Counted from the first letter of the stretch, positions 26,798 through 35,860 are shown. The stretch: DNA of 64,000 nt from Sphingobacteriales bacterium 44-15 (GCA_001899685.1 MKWG01000002.1:353953-417952); one strand, 5' to 3'. Made by a program: numbers and translations. The notes: generated from the sequence alone by a model not told the origin.

Positions 26798-26805
26798 TAT
26801 CTTTG
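26798..26805 (+). promoter_or_regulatory. Candidate -7 promoter element for the TPR protein
   Basis: TATCTTTG matches TAnnTTTG, 18 bases before the ATG at 26824. The expected -33 TTTG is not clear. The first transcribed base would lie near 26812, giving a very short leader. Confidence 0.5.
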
Positions 26806-26823
26806 CAGCCCTAAAAAGTGCGT

Positions 26824-27474
26824 ATGAAGTTTTACAATGTATTGATCAAATACCGTCTGCCCCTGGGGTTTCTGGCGCTGGCGCTTGCTATAATCGTTAA
26901 TATATATTCAGGATTTTGGCCTGCATTCACTTTATATTTTCTTGCTTTGATCGCTGTAGTGAGTCATTTCCTGTTTGGTCCTATGCGGCTGATACAGGGA
27001 TATATGGAAGACGGGGATATTGAAGGCGCCCAGAAGGTGCTGGATTCCATCCGGTTCCCCAACCTGCTTATCAAGCCGGTGCGTAGCGTATATTATTTCC
27101 TCAAGTCGAACCTCGCCTTGTTCAAGCAGGATTTTGATACTGCGGAAGTTTTAATGAAAAAAAGCCTCAGCCTGGGCATGCCGATGAAGGAAACCGAAGG
27201 TGCTGCGTATTTTCAGTTAGGCAGTATTGCCATGCAGAAAAGCAATATGAAGCAGGCGGAAGAATACATCCGCAAGGCAATAAGGGCCGGGTTGCCCGAT
27301 AAAGAAAATACAGCAGCGGCTTACCTGCAGATGTGCCAGATATTTATCAATAAAAGGGAGTTCAGGGCGGCAAAGGATTATTTCCGGCGTGCAAAAGAAC
27401 AGAAGCCCACGACATCCCAAGTGGTAGACCAGATAAAGCAAATTGAAAAATATATCAGCAGGATCCCCGGCTGA
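26824..27474 (+). CDS. Membrane-anchored TPR protein
   Basis: 216 residues. Two hydrophobic segments near the N terminus (about 12-30 and 34-52) are followed by a soluble domain with tetratricopeptide-like helices: DFDTAEVLMKKSLSLGMPM, AAYFQLGSIAMQKSNMKQAE, and AAYLQMCQIFINKREFRAAK. It probably sits in the inner membrane and mediates protein contacts; no partner is indicated. ATG 26824 is chosen over the GTG six bases earlier. A very strong terminator follows. Confidence 0.75.
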   Translation: MKFYNVLIKYRLPLGFLALALAIIVNIYSGFWPAFTLYFLALIAVVSHFLFGPMRLIQGYMEDGDIEGAQKVLDSIRFPNLLIKPVRSVYYFLKSNLALFKQDFDTAEVLMKKSLSLGMPMKETEGAAYFQLGSIAMQKSNMKQAEEYIRKAIRAGLPDKENTAAAYLQMCQIFINKREFRAAKDYFRRAKEQKPTTSQVVDQIKQIEKYISRIPG

Positions 27475-27496
27475 TAACTATAAAATCCTTATAAAG

Positions 27497-27531
27497 AAAA
27501 GGCCGCAATATTATAATATTGCGGCTTTTTT
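27497..27531 (+). terminator. Strong intrinsic terminator after the TPR gene
   Basis: GCCGCAATATTA (27502-27513) and TAATATTGCGGC (27514-27525) form a perfect 24-base palindrome, preceded by AAAA and followed by TTTTTT. Confidence 0.85.
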
Positions 27532-27536
27532 CACAA

Positions 27537-27617
27537 AAGTAGCGCACTCTTAAGTCTATAGTAGGTGGCGTGCTCATCAAATGGTTCCAACGGCTGGTGA
27601 TAGCCTGAACGCTACTT
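27537..27617. other. Structured intergenic segment; possible RNA or degenerate family 1 repeat
   Basis: Arms AAGTAGCG (27537-27544) and CGCTACTT (27610-27617) enclose 65 bases that hold a second stem (GCTCATCA with TGGTG-AT-AGC). In the opposite orientation it contains AAGAGTGCG, and the GCACTCTT...TGCTCA order and approximate spacing resemble family 1 copy 4 at 34.7 kb. It is either an old repeat copy or a small structured RNA; it lies just past the TPR terminator, so transcription is unproven. Confidence 0.3.
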
Positions 27618-27645
27618 ATATCATAAATATATTAAAGTTTTTCAG

Positions 27646-27678
27646 TTTGACAATACTACAAAGTGGTTATTATGTTTG
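27646..27678 (+). promoter_or_regulatory. Candidate Bacteroidetes promoter upstream of the helicase-nuclease
   Basis: TTTG at 27646-27649, a 21-base spacer, then TATGTTTG at 27671-27678: an exact match to TTTG-N(19-21)-TAnnTTTG. It lies 170 bp before the helicase gene, so the leader would be long, or it could drive a small RNA. The rest of the 27,475-27,847 gap shows no gene. Confidence 0.5.
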
Positions 27679-27847
27679 ATGTTTTAACTTTGTGTTTAGT
27701 GATAATAAACATTTAGAACAACAATACATCTACGTTACGGTGGATCATATATCTGTACGATTAATTTATCCTTCCGGCGTTCAGGCTAAATCAAAAACGG
27801 TAAAAAGCATATAATCAATAGCTTTGATATAAATGATATGTTGACAA

Positions 27848-30800
27848 ATGAACGATAAAGAAAAAATATTCCTGGAATATTATAATGCTTTGAATGAGCC
27901 GCAAAGGACTGCTGTTGATACCATAGAAGGTACTGTTTTGGTAGATGCAGGTCCCGGCACAGGTAAAACGCAGGTATTAGCATTGCGGATAGCCAATATC
28001 CTGAGGCAAACTGATACTAATCCCAATAATATACTTTGCTTAACCTATACCGACAACGGCGCTGTTGAAATGCGTAACCGTCTGCTGCGCATTACAGGGA
28101 GCGCTGCGTATGGTATCCGCATTCATACTTTTCATTCATTTTGTAACGAAGTCATCCAGGATAATCTTACATACTTCGGCAAGCTCAATCTTTCGCCTAT
28201 AGGTGATCTGGAAGAAATTGATCTTTTTTATAAGCTGATAGACGCCATTCCTGCTGATAATAAACTGAAGCGTTTCCGCGGCGATATATACTATGAGAAG
28301 GACAGGTTGAAATCTTTATTCGGCCTGATGAAGAAGGAAGCATGGACCCCTGAATATCTGAATGAAAGAATTGATGATTATATAAACGGGCTACCGGTAA
28401 AAGATGGTTTTTTTTACAAGAGAAAATATAAAGGCTTTGAAGCCGGGACTCCCAGGGAAGCGGCTATTTATGATGAAACAGAAAAAATGGAGATCCTGCG
28501 TGCCGCAGTGAACCTCTATCCGCAATACAATGCAATGATGGCGGCAGCCGGCAGGTATAATTTTGACGATATGATATTGTGGGTGCTGAAAGCATTGGGG
28601 GAGAACAATAACCTTTTGCTTGACTACCAGGAGCGTTTCCTGTATTTCCTTGTAGATGAGTTCCAGGATACGAGCCGCTCCCAGACCCTGTTGCTTCAGC
28701 ATCTTACAGGCTATTGGGATGTTCCCAACCTCTTTGTGGTAGGCGATCCTGACCAGGGCATTTTTTCGTTCCAGGATGCAAATATTGAAAACATTAAGAC
28801 ATTTGAGAAGAAGTATAAAAACAGCTTAACCAAAATTGAGCTTATTCATAATTACCGGTCTACTACAGCCGTGCTAAATGCCGCTCATAAGCTTATTATA
28901 TATAATACCGGCCGGGTAAAGAAAAACGATCTCCCGCTGATGTCCGCTAACCCCGTATTTAAAGATATTGATATAGCGCCTGTTATAGTTGAATATGCCA
29001 ACACCGGCCAGGAAGCCATTGATGTTACCATACAGATAGAGCAACTATTGCAGCAGGGTACCAGTGGAAAAGAAATAGCGGTGATCTATCGCAATCACGC
29101 GCAGATTGAAACCATTGCCTCTATGCTTGAAGGCAGAAATATACCTGTGAACGCGAAGAAGAAGATTGATATACTGCAACTGCCCTTCATTCAAAACCTG
29201 CTGCTGATATTACAATGGATCGAAAGAGAAAAGTACATCCCCTACAGTGGTGACGATATCCTGTTTTTATTGCTGCATAGTGACTTTTTTAAGCTCCGAC
29301 CGCTTGATATTGCCAGGCTGACAATTGCTGTTAACGCAAAAAACAGGGCGGCAAAAGAAGATATGTTTTCCCTGCGCCGCATAATGGCGGAAACGGCCGC
29401 CCCGGAAGCTGACCTGTTTAATCAGCCCGACGGTCAATCTGTAAAAGAGATCAGCAATACATTAGAGTCTTTGCTCAAAGCTTCGGTTAACAATACTGTA
29501 CAGCAATTGCTGGAACTGGTTATCCAGCGGGCAGGCGTGCTTTCTTATGTTATGCAAAGCGCTGACAAGCCCTGGCTGATGCAGGTGCTGAATGCATTGT
29601 TTGATCATCTGAAAGAAGAAAGCCGCCGCAACCCTGATATAACGCTGAAAGAATGGCTGGATAATATAGAAATGATGAAGGCAGGCCGGTTGCCGGTACC
29701 ATTATATAAAATCACTGCAAATGATGAGGGGGTGAATATGGTAACCGCCCATGGCGCCAAAGGCTCGGAATATGCTCATGTGTTTTTGATCGGCTGCACG
29801 CAAAAAATCTGGGATGATAAGAATAAGGGTAATAACCGCTCTTATAAGCTACCGAATAACCTGGTGAGCAATAATCAAACGCCGCCTGACATTGAAGAAA
29901 ACAGGAGGCTATTTTATGTGGCGCTTACCCGGGCCAAAACACATTTGCACATATCGTATGCAGTAAAAGATGAAAAGGATAAAGAACAAACACCAAGCAC
30001 TTTTGTAACAGAACTGTTAGATGGGGGAACACTGCAACTTCTTCACAAAGCTTCGCCGGATGCACTGCTCGCAGATTATTTGCAGCAGCGCTTTAAAGAA
30101 AAGGCAAAACCGGAAATTGAGCTGGTAGAATCGGAGTATATAGACGAGATCCTGAAGCGGTATACCATGAGCGTCACTCATCTCAACAATTATCTGAGCT
30201 GCCCTTTAAAGTTTTATTATCAAAACCTCATCAGGGTACCCGCAGCCAAAAATGAAAGCATGGCTTTCGGTAGCGCAATACACTGGTCTATTGAGCGGCT
30301 CTTTATAAAAATGAAAGAGAATGGAAATGTTTTCCTGCCCAAAGAAGATCTGCTGGCCGATTTTAACTGGTATATGAAAAACAACAGGGAGGCATTTACT
30401 CCCGAGGCGTTCAGGCTAAAGAAGGCCTACGGTGAAAAGATACTGCCTGCATACTATGATTATTACATCGGCAAGTGGAATAAAATTATTGTAGCTGAAA
30501 AAGCTATCAGAAATGTAACGGTGCAAAATGTACCTGTAAATGGTAAGCTGGACAAGCTGGAATTTAATGGCAAGCTGGTGAATGTGGTGGATTATAAAAC
30601 AGGCAAATACGAGAATGCTAAAAAGAAACTGGTTCGTCCCAATGAAAATGAGCCAAATGGCGGGGATTACTGGCGGCAGGCGGTTTTTTATAAAATTTTG
30701 CTTGATAATGATAAAACCCACGACTGGAAAGTGATCAGCACAGAATTTGATTTTATTGAGCCGGTTGGGGAAGAATATAAAACCGAACTGGTAGAAGTGA

Positions 30801-30967
30801 CGGACGCGGATATTACTACTGTGACACAGCAGATCGTTTCCACCTGGCAAAAAATACAAAACAGGGAATTTAAAACCGGGTGCGGCAAACCGGATTGCGA
30901 CTGGTGTAATTTTGTGAAGGGCAATCATCTTGCAGTAGCGTTGCATCCTGCGGAGGAAGAGCTTTGA
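27848..30967 (+). CDS. UvrD/PcrA-like superfamily 1 helicase fused to a Cys-rich PD-(D/E)XK nuclease
   Basis: 1039 residues. SF1A helicase motifs: GPGTGKT (35-41), VDEFQDTSR (about 267), GDPDQGIFSFQ (about 298), the ATAHGAKGSEY-like VTAHGAKGSEYAHV and RRLFYVALTRAKTH (about 687). The C-terminal third is a RecB/AddB-like nuclease: CPLKFYY (about 784), the VVDYKTGK active site (about 912) and a CGKPDCDWC cluster (about 1011). One upstream and three clustered cysteines fit the iron-sulfur nuclease type seen in AddB and Cas4. It should unwind and cut DNA during recombination or repair. Whether it pairs with another subunit is unknown; none is adjacent. Confidence 0.88.
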   Translation: MNDKEKIFLEYYNALNEPQRTAVDTIEGTVLVDAGPGTGKTQVLALRIANILRQTDTNPNNILCLTYTDNGAVEMRNRLLRITGSAAYGIRIHTFHSFCNEVIQDNLTYFGKLNLSPIGDLEEIDLFYKLIDAIPADNKLKRFRGDIYYEKDRLKSLFGLMKKEAWTPEYLNERIDDYINGLPVKDGFFYKRKYKGFEAGTPREAAIYDETEKMEILRAAVNLYPQYNAMMAAAGRYNFDDMILWVLKALGENNNLLLDYQERFLYFLVDEFQDTSRSQTLLLQHLTGYWDVPNLFVVGDPDQGIFSFQDANIENIKTFEKKYKNSLTKIELIHNYRSTTAVLNAAHKLIIYNTGRVKKNDLPLMSANPVFKDIDIAPVIVEYANTGQEAIDVTIQIEQLLQQGTSGKEIAVIYRNHAQIETIASMLEGRNIPVNAKKKIDILQLPFIQNLLLILQWIEREKYIPYSGDDILFLLLHSDFFKLRPLDIARLTIAVNAKNRAAKEDMFSLRRIMAETAAPEADLFNQPDGQSVKEISNTLESLLKASVNNTVQQLLELVIQRAGVLSYVMQSADKPWLMQVLNALFDHLKEESRRNPDITLKEWLDNIEMMKAGRLPVPLYKITANDEGVNMVTAHGAKGSEYAHVFLIGCTQKIWDDKNKGNNRSYKLPNNLVSNNQTPPDIEENRRLFYVALTRAKTHLHISYAVKDEKDKEQTPSTFVTELLDGGTLQLLHKASPDALLADYLQQRFKEKAKPEIELVESEYIDEILKRYTMSVTHLNNYLSCPLKFYYQNLIRVPAAKNESMAFGSAIHWSIERLFIKMKENGNVFLPKEDLLADFNWYMKNNREAFTPEAFRLKKAYGEKILPAYYDYYIGKWNKIIVAEKAIRNVTVQNVPVNGKLDKLEFNGKLVNVVDYKTGKYENAKKKLVRPNENEPNGGDYWRQAVFYKILLDNDKTHDWKVISTEFDFIEPVGEEYKTELVEVTDADITTVTQQIVSTWQKIQNREFKTGCGKPDCDWCNFVKGNHLAVALHPAEEEL

Positions 30968-31058
30968 CATTTACAAGATTATTGGCAATTGAAAGCGGGC
31001 TAATTAACAGAAAGCCTTTAAGTTTGCCTCTTCTTATTTGACGCGCATCAGGCATATT

Positions 31059-32498
31059 ATGAAAAGGATTTTGTTTTTCGTTGCAATAGTTTTTTGTGCA
31101 TATATATTTCTCGTGTTTATGCCGGGATGTGCACAGATTATCCCCCCTACCGGCGGACCCAGGGATTCCCTACCTCCTGTAATGCTCAATGCCACACCTA
31201 AAGATTCCACGCTTCATTTCAAGGGCAATAAAATTGTGCTCACCTTTGATGAATACATTCAACTGGAGCGCCCGGAAGAGCAGCTTGTGGTATCTCCCGT
31301 TCCAAAAGTTTCACCGTTAGTTGAAGCAAAGCTTAAAGAAGTGACCATCAGGATCAAAGACACCCTGGAGGAAAATACCACTTACAGCATCAATTTCGGG
31401 AAATCGCTCAAAGATCTTAATGAAGGCAATCCCTACAAAAATTTCACTTACCTGTTTTCTACCGGCGATTATCTTGACAGCAGTATCCTTTCCGGTAAAG
31501 TAATTGTTGCAGAAACAGGTAAGCCTGACAGCACCCTCATCGTAATGCTCCATCGCAACTTTGATGATTCGGCGGTGATGAAGGAGCGCCCGCGGTATTT
31601 TGCCCGGCTCGACAGCTCGGGGCAATTCAGGTTCAGCAATATTGCCCCCGGCAGGTACAATATTTTTGCGCTTAAAGATGTGAGCGGGCAGAAAATGTAT
31701 ATGCGCAACAGCGATGTGTTTGCTTTTTATGATAGTATTATTACTGTCGGGAAAGACAATATCCATCCTGTGCTATATGCTTTTGCGGAAGCGCCAGAGG
31801 AAAAAAAATCCGGGGCCGGTTCTGCCTCCTCCGGAAGAAAGGGTTCTGCTGCCAAAAAAGAAAAAAAGCTGAGTTATACCACAAATCTTGAATCCAGCCA
31901 GCAGGATCTGCTTTCAAACCTCGAGCTTAGGTTTAGCGATTCCCTGGTGTCATTCAACGAAACCCTTTTGCATTTTACGGATACCACTTTTAAACCGGTA
32001 GGCGGCTATAGTATTATAAGAGATACTACCGGCAAAATAGTAAGTCTGAAATATCCATGGAAAGAAGAGCAGGAATTCCGCCTGGTGCTTGAAAAAGAGA
32101 TCGCAAAAGATTCATCAGGCGTTGAGCTGGCAAAGTCAGATACCCTGAAATTCAAAACCAGGGCCAAGACAGATTATGGAACGCTAAAGCTTCGCATACG
32201 CAATCTGGATACTGCCCAGCATATCGTCCTGCTGTTTTTTTCGGGCGATAAGATCGCGGAAGCAATACCAGTAAATATTCCGCAGATCAACATACCCCTT
32301 TTTCATACAGGCGACTACGAGATCCGTATTTTATATGATAAAAACAGCAACCTGAAGTGGGATCCGGGAAGCTATACGCAAAAAAAGCAACCTGAAAAGA
32401 TTGTTGTTGACGGGAAGAAATATAATATCCGCGCAAACTGGGACAATGAAATAACGATCGAGCTGCCGAAAGGCCCGCCGCCGGATATTCTTCCCTGA
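31059..32498 (+). CDS. Lipoprotein with SbsA-like Ig domain (Bacteroidetes Ig-like domain protein)
   Basis: 479 residues. A lipoprotein signal with MPGC (Cys24) predicts lipidation. A TGGPRDSLPPV segment then leads into a bacterial Ig-like domain (GNKIVLTFDEYIQL, LVVSPVP), a carboxypeptidase-regulatory-like beta segment (FRFSNIAPGRYNIFAL), a low-complexity linker GAGSASSGRKGSAAKKE and a C-terminal beta region with ENTTYSINFG-like strands earlier and YDKNSNLKWDPGSY near the end. The family is widespread in Bacteroidetes and its role is not known. ATG 31059 gives the signal peptide; the TTG at 31038 does not. Confidence 0.8.
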   Translation: MKRILFFVAIVFCAYIFLVFMPGCAQIIPPTGGPRDSLPPVMLNATPKDSTLHFKGNKIVLTFDEYIQLERPEEQLVVSPVPKVSPLVEAKLKEVTIRIKDTLEENTTYSINFGKSLKDLNEGNPYKNFTYLFSTGDYLDSSILSGKVIVAETGKPDSTLIVMLHRNFDDSAVMKERPRYFARLDSSGQFRFSNIAPGRYNIFALKDVSGQKMYMRNSDVFAFYDSIITVGKDNIHPVLYAFAEAPEEKKSGAGSASSGRKGSAAKKEKKLSYTTNLESSQQDLLSNLELRFSDSLVSFNETLLHFTDTTFKPVGGYSIIRDTTGKIVSLKYPWKEEQEFRLVLEKEIAKDSSGVELAKSDTLKFKTRAKTDYGTLKLRIRNLDTAQHIVLLFFSGDKIAEAIPVNIPQINIPLFHTGDYEIRILYDKNSNLKWDPGSYTQKKQPEKIVVDGKKYNIRANWDNEITIELPKGPPPDILP

Positions 32499-32511
32499 AC
32501 CCCTTCCCGGA

Positions 32512-33783
32512 TCAAAAATAATACCTCACCTGCCCCATTACGGTTGTAGGAGTTAAAGACCAGAAACTATAGTTTGTTATAGAGCTTATAAAATGCCCGT
32601 CTATTTCTACTGAAAACTTTTTATTGACCCTCGCACCCAGTATAAAGAAAGGAGATGTCCATGTTTTGGGAAAGTAGAGGTAATGCTCTCTTTCTTTATT
32701 ACCATATACTGCATTCGTCTGCTTGTATGAGTTACCGCTATAGGATGCAATATTACATGCGACTCCTGCCCCGGCGTATATTCGTGATGATTCGTTGCGG
32801 ATAAAATTATAGAGCAACGCAATTGTTGGAGAAATATTTACTTGTGTAAAAGCGTAACCGGTTATGTATTTTTCATTGTCATTTACCGGGATATCCTGGG
32901 TACCGTTACCCTTATATGCAATCCTGCTACAACTGGCTTCCAGCCTTAAAGCAAATGCCTGTAAATTTCTTGGAGAGGCTATCTCAACACCCACAGCTAT
33001 AAAAGGAACAAATGCCCCTGAAAAGCGCATATTACCCAACATGGAATTAGTACCGCTCAGCCTCAAATCACTATAACCGCCACCGGCCCCGGCAAAAGGT
33101 GTAAACAGGGTCTTTTTATTTCCCTTTGCAACTACATACTTTACTGTCCCGGATATCTTATTCATTTCTATTACTATAGGCACAAGGCTTTTTTCAGTAT
33201 ATCCGGAATTGCTGATTTTCTTCATGATTTCTTCGGACGCGGGAAGATTAATCAGGTACGATCTCAATTGGTTGATATATATCTTTTGAATATTGATCGT
33301 GGAGTTATTCTTGCTGGCAACTTTATAAAACAGCTCAGTGATTACACCTTCCTGGTTTTGTATAAAAAAATGTGTTTTATCATCTACGAGTTCATACAGG
33401 TTGAGCATGCTGCCTTTTACAAGCACCCGTAAAAGTACCGTATCCGTTACCATGGAAATTACACCCTCGTCCCATAATTGGTCTGTTGTATTTATTGGCC
33501 TTATATCTTTTGTAACTATGGCCTTATAATAGCGGTCGAGCCCGGTCACTTCCACAGCTGCTATATCATATTTGGAATAAGTGATGATACTCCTTTTTGC
33601 CGAATCTTTTGAAAAGCCAATAGAGGATGGATTTTTTTCCCAGTTATAATAATTAATCCAGCCATATAGCGTGTCTCCGTTGTTCAATACAATATACCCT
33701 TCCTTTTGTATGCTTTGAGCATTAGTGGTAAGACAAGTGCAGCAAATAGAGCAAAGTGTTATCCCAAAGATTAAAACTTTCAT
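32512..33783 (-). CDS. Hypothetical outer-membrane beta-barrel protein
   Basis: 423 residues with a signal peptide (about 1-22, CTCLTTNAQS). The first half (about 25-220) is a soluble domain beginning KEGYIVLNNGDTLYGWINY, a type often found in Bacteroidetes outer-membrane proteins. The second half (about 225-423) alternates in strands (PFAGAGGGYSDLRL, NISPTIALLYNFIRNESSR, IYAGAGVACNIASY) and ends in Phe (QVRYYF), as expected for a beta-barrel. I do not recognise a specific function. It is divergent from recR, with about 75 bp between the start codons. Confidence 0.7.
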   Translation of the reverse strand: MKVLIFGITLCSICCTCLTTNAQSIQKEGYIVLNNGDTLYGWINYYNWEKNPSSIGFSKDSAKRSIITYSKYDIAAVEVTGLDRYYKAIVTKDIRPINTTDQLWDEGVISMVTDTVLLRVLVKGSMLNLYELVDDKTHFFIQNQEGVITELFYKVASKNNSTINIQKIYINQLRSYLINLPASEEIMKKISNSGYTEKSLVPIVIEMNKISGTVKYVVAKGNKKTLFTPFAGAGGGYSDLRLSGTNSMLGNMRFSGAFVPFIAVGVEIASPRNLQAFALRLEASCSRIAYKGNGTQDIPVNDNEKYITGYAFTQVNISPTIALLYNFIRNESSRIYAGAGVACNIASYSGNSYKQTNAVYGNKEREHYLYFPKTWTSPFFILGARVNKKFSVEIDGHFISSITNYSFWSLTPTTVMGQVRYYF

Positions 33784-33845
33784 AAACAGGTTTTATGAGG
33801 TTAAAGTTAGAAGAGAATTCCGTATACCAATCAGAAATCCTGCAA

Positions 33846-33853
33846 TATCTTTG
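33846..33853 (+). promoter_or_regulatory. Candidate -7 element immediately before recR
   Basis: TATCTTTG fits TAnnTTTG and ends only four bases before the recR ATG (33858). If used, transcription would begin at or just after the start codon, making the message leaderless. No clear -33 TTTG is seen. Confidence 0.4.
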
Positions 33854-33857
33854 CAAA

Positions 33858-34475
33858 ATGCAGATTTCGTCTTCGCTTCTGGAAAATGCGGTCAATGAGT
33901 TCGCCCGGCTTCCGGGTATTGGCAAAAAAACAGCGCTCCGGCTGGTGTTACACCTGATCAGGCAAAGCCCTGAAGATGTGCAGCGGCTTAGTGATGCCGT
34001 GAACAGGATGAAAAAAGAAATTTCCTTTTGCACGGTCTGTCATAATATTTCAGACGGGCCAATTTGTAATATATGCGCCAACGCTTCAAGACGTAAGGAA
34101 ACGATATGCGTGGTGGAAAATATCCGCGATGTTATTGCCATTGAAAGCACACAGCAGTACAGCGGCCTATACCATGTGCTTGGAGGTATCATTTCCCCGC
34201 TGGATGGAATTGGTCCCGATCAGTTGACAATAGAAACCCTGGTAAACCGGGTGAAAACCGGCGACGTTCGGGAAGTGATCTTCGCCCTCAGTCCCAATAT
34301 CCAGGGCGATACGACCATTTATTATATCCAGAAAAAGCTGCAACCGCACCAGCTTACTATTACCACCATAGCGAGGGGCATCTCTTTTGGAGGCGAGCTG
34401 GAATATGCAGATGAGCTCACCCTCGGACGCAGCCTGCAGAACCGCATGCCGGTGGAGAAGTATGTGTCGCATTAG
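33858..34475 (+). CDS. recR: Recombination mediator RecR
   Basis: 205 residues, the family's usual length. RecR works with RecF/RecO to load RecA on gapped DNA. Seen in order: helix-hairpin-helix with LPGIGKKTALRLVLHLI, the four-cysteine zinc module CTVCHNISDGPICNIC (about 54-70), and a Toprim domain with CVVENIRDVIAIE and YHVLGGIISP. The frame is open back to 33795, but MQISSSLLENAVNEFARLPG at 33858 matches the family start. The Cys positions and length are normal. Confidence 0.95.
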   Translation: MQISSSLLENAVNEFARLPGIGKKTALRLVLHLIRQSPEDVQRLSDAVNRMKKEISFCTVCHNISDGPICNICANASRRKETICVVENIRDVIAIESTQQYSGLYHVLGGIISPLDGIGPDQLTIETLVNRVKTGDVREVIFALSPNIQGDTTIYYIQKKLQPHQLTITTIARGISFGGELEYADELTLGRSLQNRMPVEKYVSH

Positions 34476-34476
34476 G

Positions 34477-34552
34477 GGCTATCAGCAATGGGCTTGGGGC
34501 TATGAGCTATGAGCCCGGCAGCCCATAACCCATAGCTCACGGCCCATAGCAT
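34477..34552. repeat. AGCTATGAGCCC-type intergenic repeat after recR
   Basis: Built from variants of GGGCTATGAGC and its complement (GGCTATGAGCTATGAGCCC, then CCATAGCTCACGGCCCATAG), so it can fold into alternative hairpins. A related shorter block (CCCAAAGCCCATAGCTAAAA) lies just before the second metH gene at about 36.30-36.34 kb. Confidence 0.55.
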
Positions 34553-34581
34553 CATCCCTTTTTTCTTTCAATTCTCTTTCC

Positions 34582-34589
34582 TACCTTTG
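34582..34589 (+). promoter_or_regulatory. Candidate -7 promoter element for the first metH gene
   Basis: TACCTTTG followed by C, in a TTTCTTTC-rich context, fits TAnnTTTG. A start near 34596 leaves a leader of about 220 nt before the ATG at 34817, containing the reversed family 1 repeat. No known riboswitch fold is recognised in it. Confidence 0.45.
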
Positions 34590-34689
34590 CTTGCAATTAC
34601 AGGCGGATTTGTTTATTGTTCGGCCTTTCAATAGAACTAATAAACGTACAAACTTCACAAAGTTCCCCGGCGTTTATAGTTCAGTATTT

Positions 34690-34765
34690 TTTGATTGGTA
34701 ACCAGCTTTGCAACACTGACCAGCGTCTCTTGCGTCGCACTCTTGTACTGCAGGAACATTGCTCA
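34690..34765 (-). repeat. Family 1 dispersed repeat, copy 4 (reverse orientation)
   Basis: Read on the minus strand: GCAGTACAAGAGTGCGACGC, AAGAGACGCTGGTCAGTGTT, then GCAAAGCTGGTTACCAATCA and AAAAA. The core is the same as in copies 1-3. It lies in the presumed leader of metH, opposite to transcription. Confidence 0.6.
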
Positions 34766-34816
34766 GCGGACTTTACAGCATAGCCGCCTGTGTTTTTGGA
34801 AGTAAACATTAGCACG

Positions 34817-35815
34817 ATGAGTACGATACGCGAACAATTGGGAAAACGCATCCTGGTAATAGACGGCGCTATGGGCACCATGATCCAGCGCTATAAGCTC
34901 GCAGAGGCTGATTATCGCGGTGAGCGCTTTAAAGACTGGCATACCGACGTAAAAGGTAATAATGACCTGTTGAGCATTACCCAACCACAGATCATTATTG
35001 ATATACACAAACAATACCTCGCCGCCGGCGCCGATATTATTGAAACCAATACCTTCAGCAGCACCAGCATCGCCATGGCAGATTATGACATGCAATCTTT
35101 GGCTTATGAGCTGAATGTTGCTGCAGCAGAATGTGCAAGGGAAGCCATAAAGCAGTCCGGCAAACCGGCATGGGTGGCCGGCGCTATCGGTCCACTGAAC
35201 AAAACATTATCACTTTCCCCTGATGTAAATAATCCCGGCTATCGTGCCGTTACTTTTGACCAAGTGGTCGCCGCTTATTACGAGCAGATAAGAGGGCTGG
35301 TGGATGGTGGCGTTGATATACTTTTAATAGAAACCATTTTTGATACCCTCAATGCCAAGGCAGCCATTTTCGCCATCAAAAAGTTTTACCGCGAAAACCC
35401 GGAAGCTCCGCAAAAAGAGATCATGATCAGTGGTACTATTACCGATGCATCGGGCAGAACATTGAGCGGGCAGACGCTGGAAGCTTTTTATACTTCTGTT
35501 GCGCACGCCAAACCGTTGAGTGTTGGACTAAACTGCGCTTTAGGCGCCAGTGAAATGCGGCCGCATATAGCGGAGCTGTCGCACATAGCTTCCTGTTATG
35601 TGTCGGCATACCCCAATGCAGGTTTACCTAATGCCATGGGTGAGTACGATGAAGAGCCGCATCAGACAGCTCATTTTCTGGAGGACTGGGCTAAAGAAGG
35701 TTTTGTGAATATAGTAGGCGGATGCTGCGGTACCACGCCCGATCATATAAAGCATATAGCGGATGCTGTAAAAGATATAAAGCCAAGGGAGTTGCCGGTG
35801 GTGGAATTAATTTGA
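34817..35815 (+). CDS. metH: Methionine synthase, homocysteine-binding module (split MetH N-terminal part)
   Basis: 332 residues matching the homocysteine S-methyltransferase domain of cobalamin-dependent Met[14 protein letters not shown] at the N terminus, and the zinc ligands Cys in [13 protein letters not shown] and CC in [11 protein letters not shown] near the C terminus. This part alone lacks folate, cobalamin and AdoMet domains, which are encoded by the gene starting at 36349. The frame opens earlier (34790), but [20 protein letters not shown] at 34817 fits the family. A 533-bp insert with repeats and an ORF6N remnant separates the two parts. Confidence 0.9.
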   Translation: MSTIREQLGKRILVIDGAMGTMIQRYKLAEADYRGERFKDWHTDVKGNNDLLSITQPQIIIDIHKQYLAAGADIIETNTFSSTSIAMADYDMQSLAYELNVAAAECAREAIKQSGKPAWVAGAIGPLNKTLSLSPDVNNPGYRAVTFDQVVAAYYEQIRGLVDGGVDILLIETIFDTLNAKAAIFAIKKFYRENPEAPQKEIMISGTITDASGRTLSGQTLEAFYTSVAHAKPLSVGLNCALGASEMRPHIAELSHIASCYVSAYPNAGLPNAMGEYDEEPHQTAHFLEDWAKEGFVNIVGGCCGTTPDHIKHIADAVKDIKPRELPVVELI

Positions 35816-35834
35816 AAATGTCCCTCACCCCCAG

Positions 35835-35860
35835 CCCCTCTCCGCCGCAGCGGAGAGGGG
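35835..35860. repeat. GC-rich hairpin after the first metH gene
   Basis: CCCCTCTCCGC and GCGGAGAGGGG form an 11-bp perfect stem around the loop CGCA, 20 bp past the stop codon and preceded by TCCCTCACCCCCAG. There is no T run, so it is more likely a repeat or mRNA-stabilising element than a simple terminator. A second hairpin (CCCTTTC/GAAAGGG) lies at about 36.01 kb. Confidence 0.5.

Noticed and set aside
34590-34816. SAM or cobalamin riboswitch before metH
   Set aside because: I could not find the conserved SAM-I/SAM-II or B12-box cores; the stretch is mostly explained by a reversed repeat.
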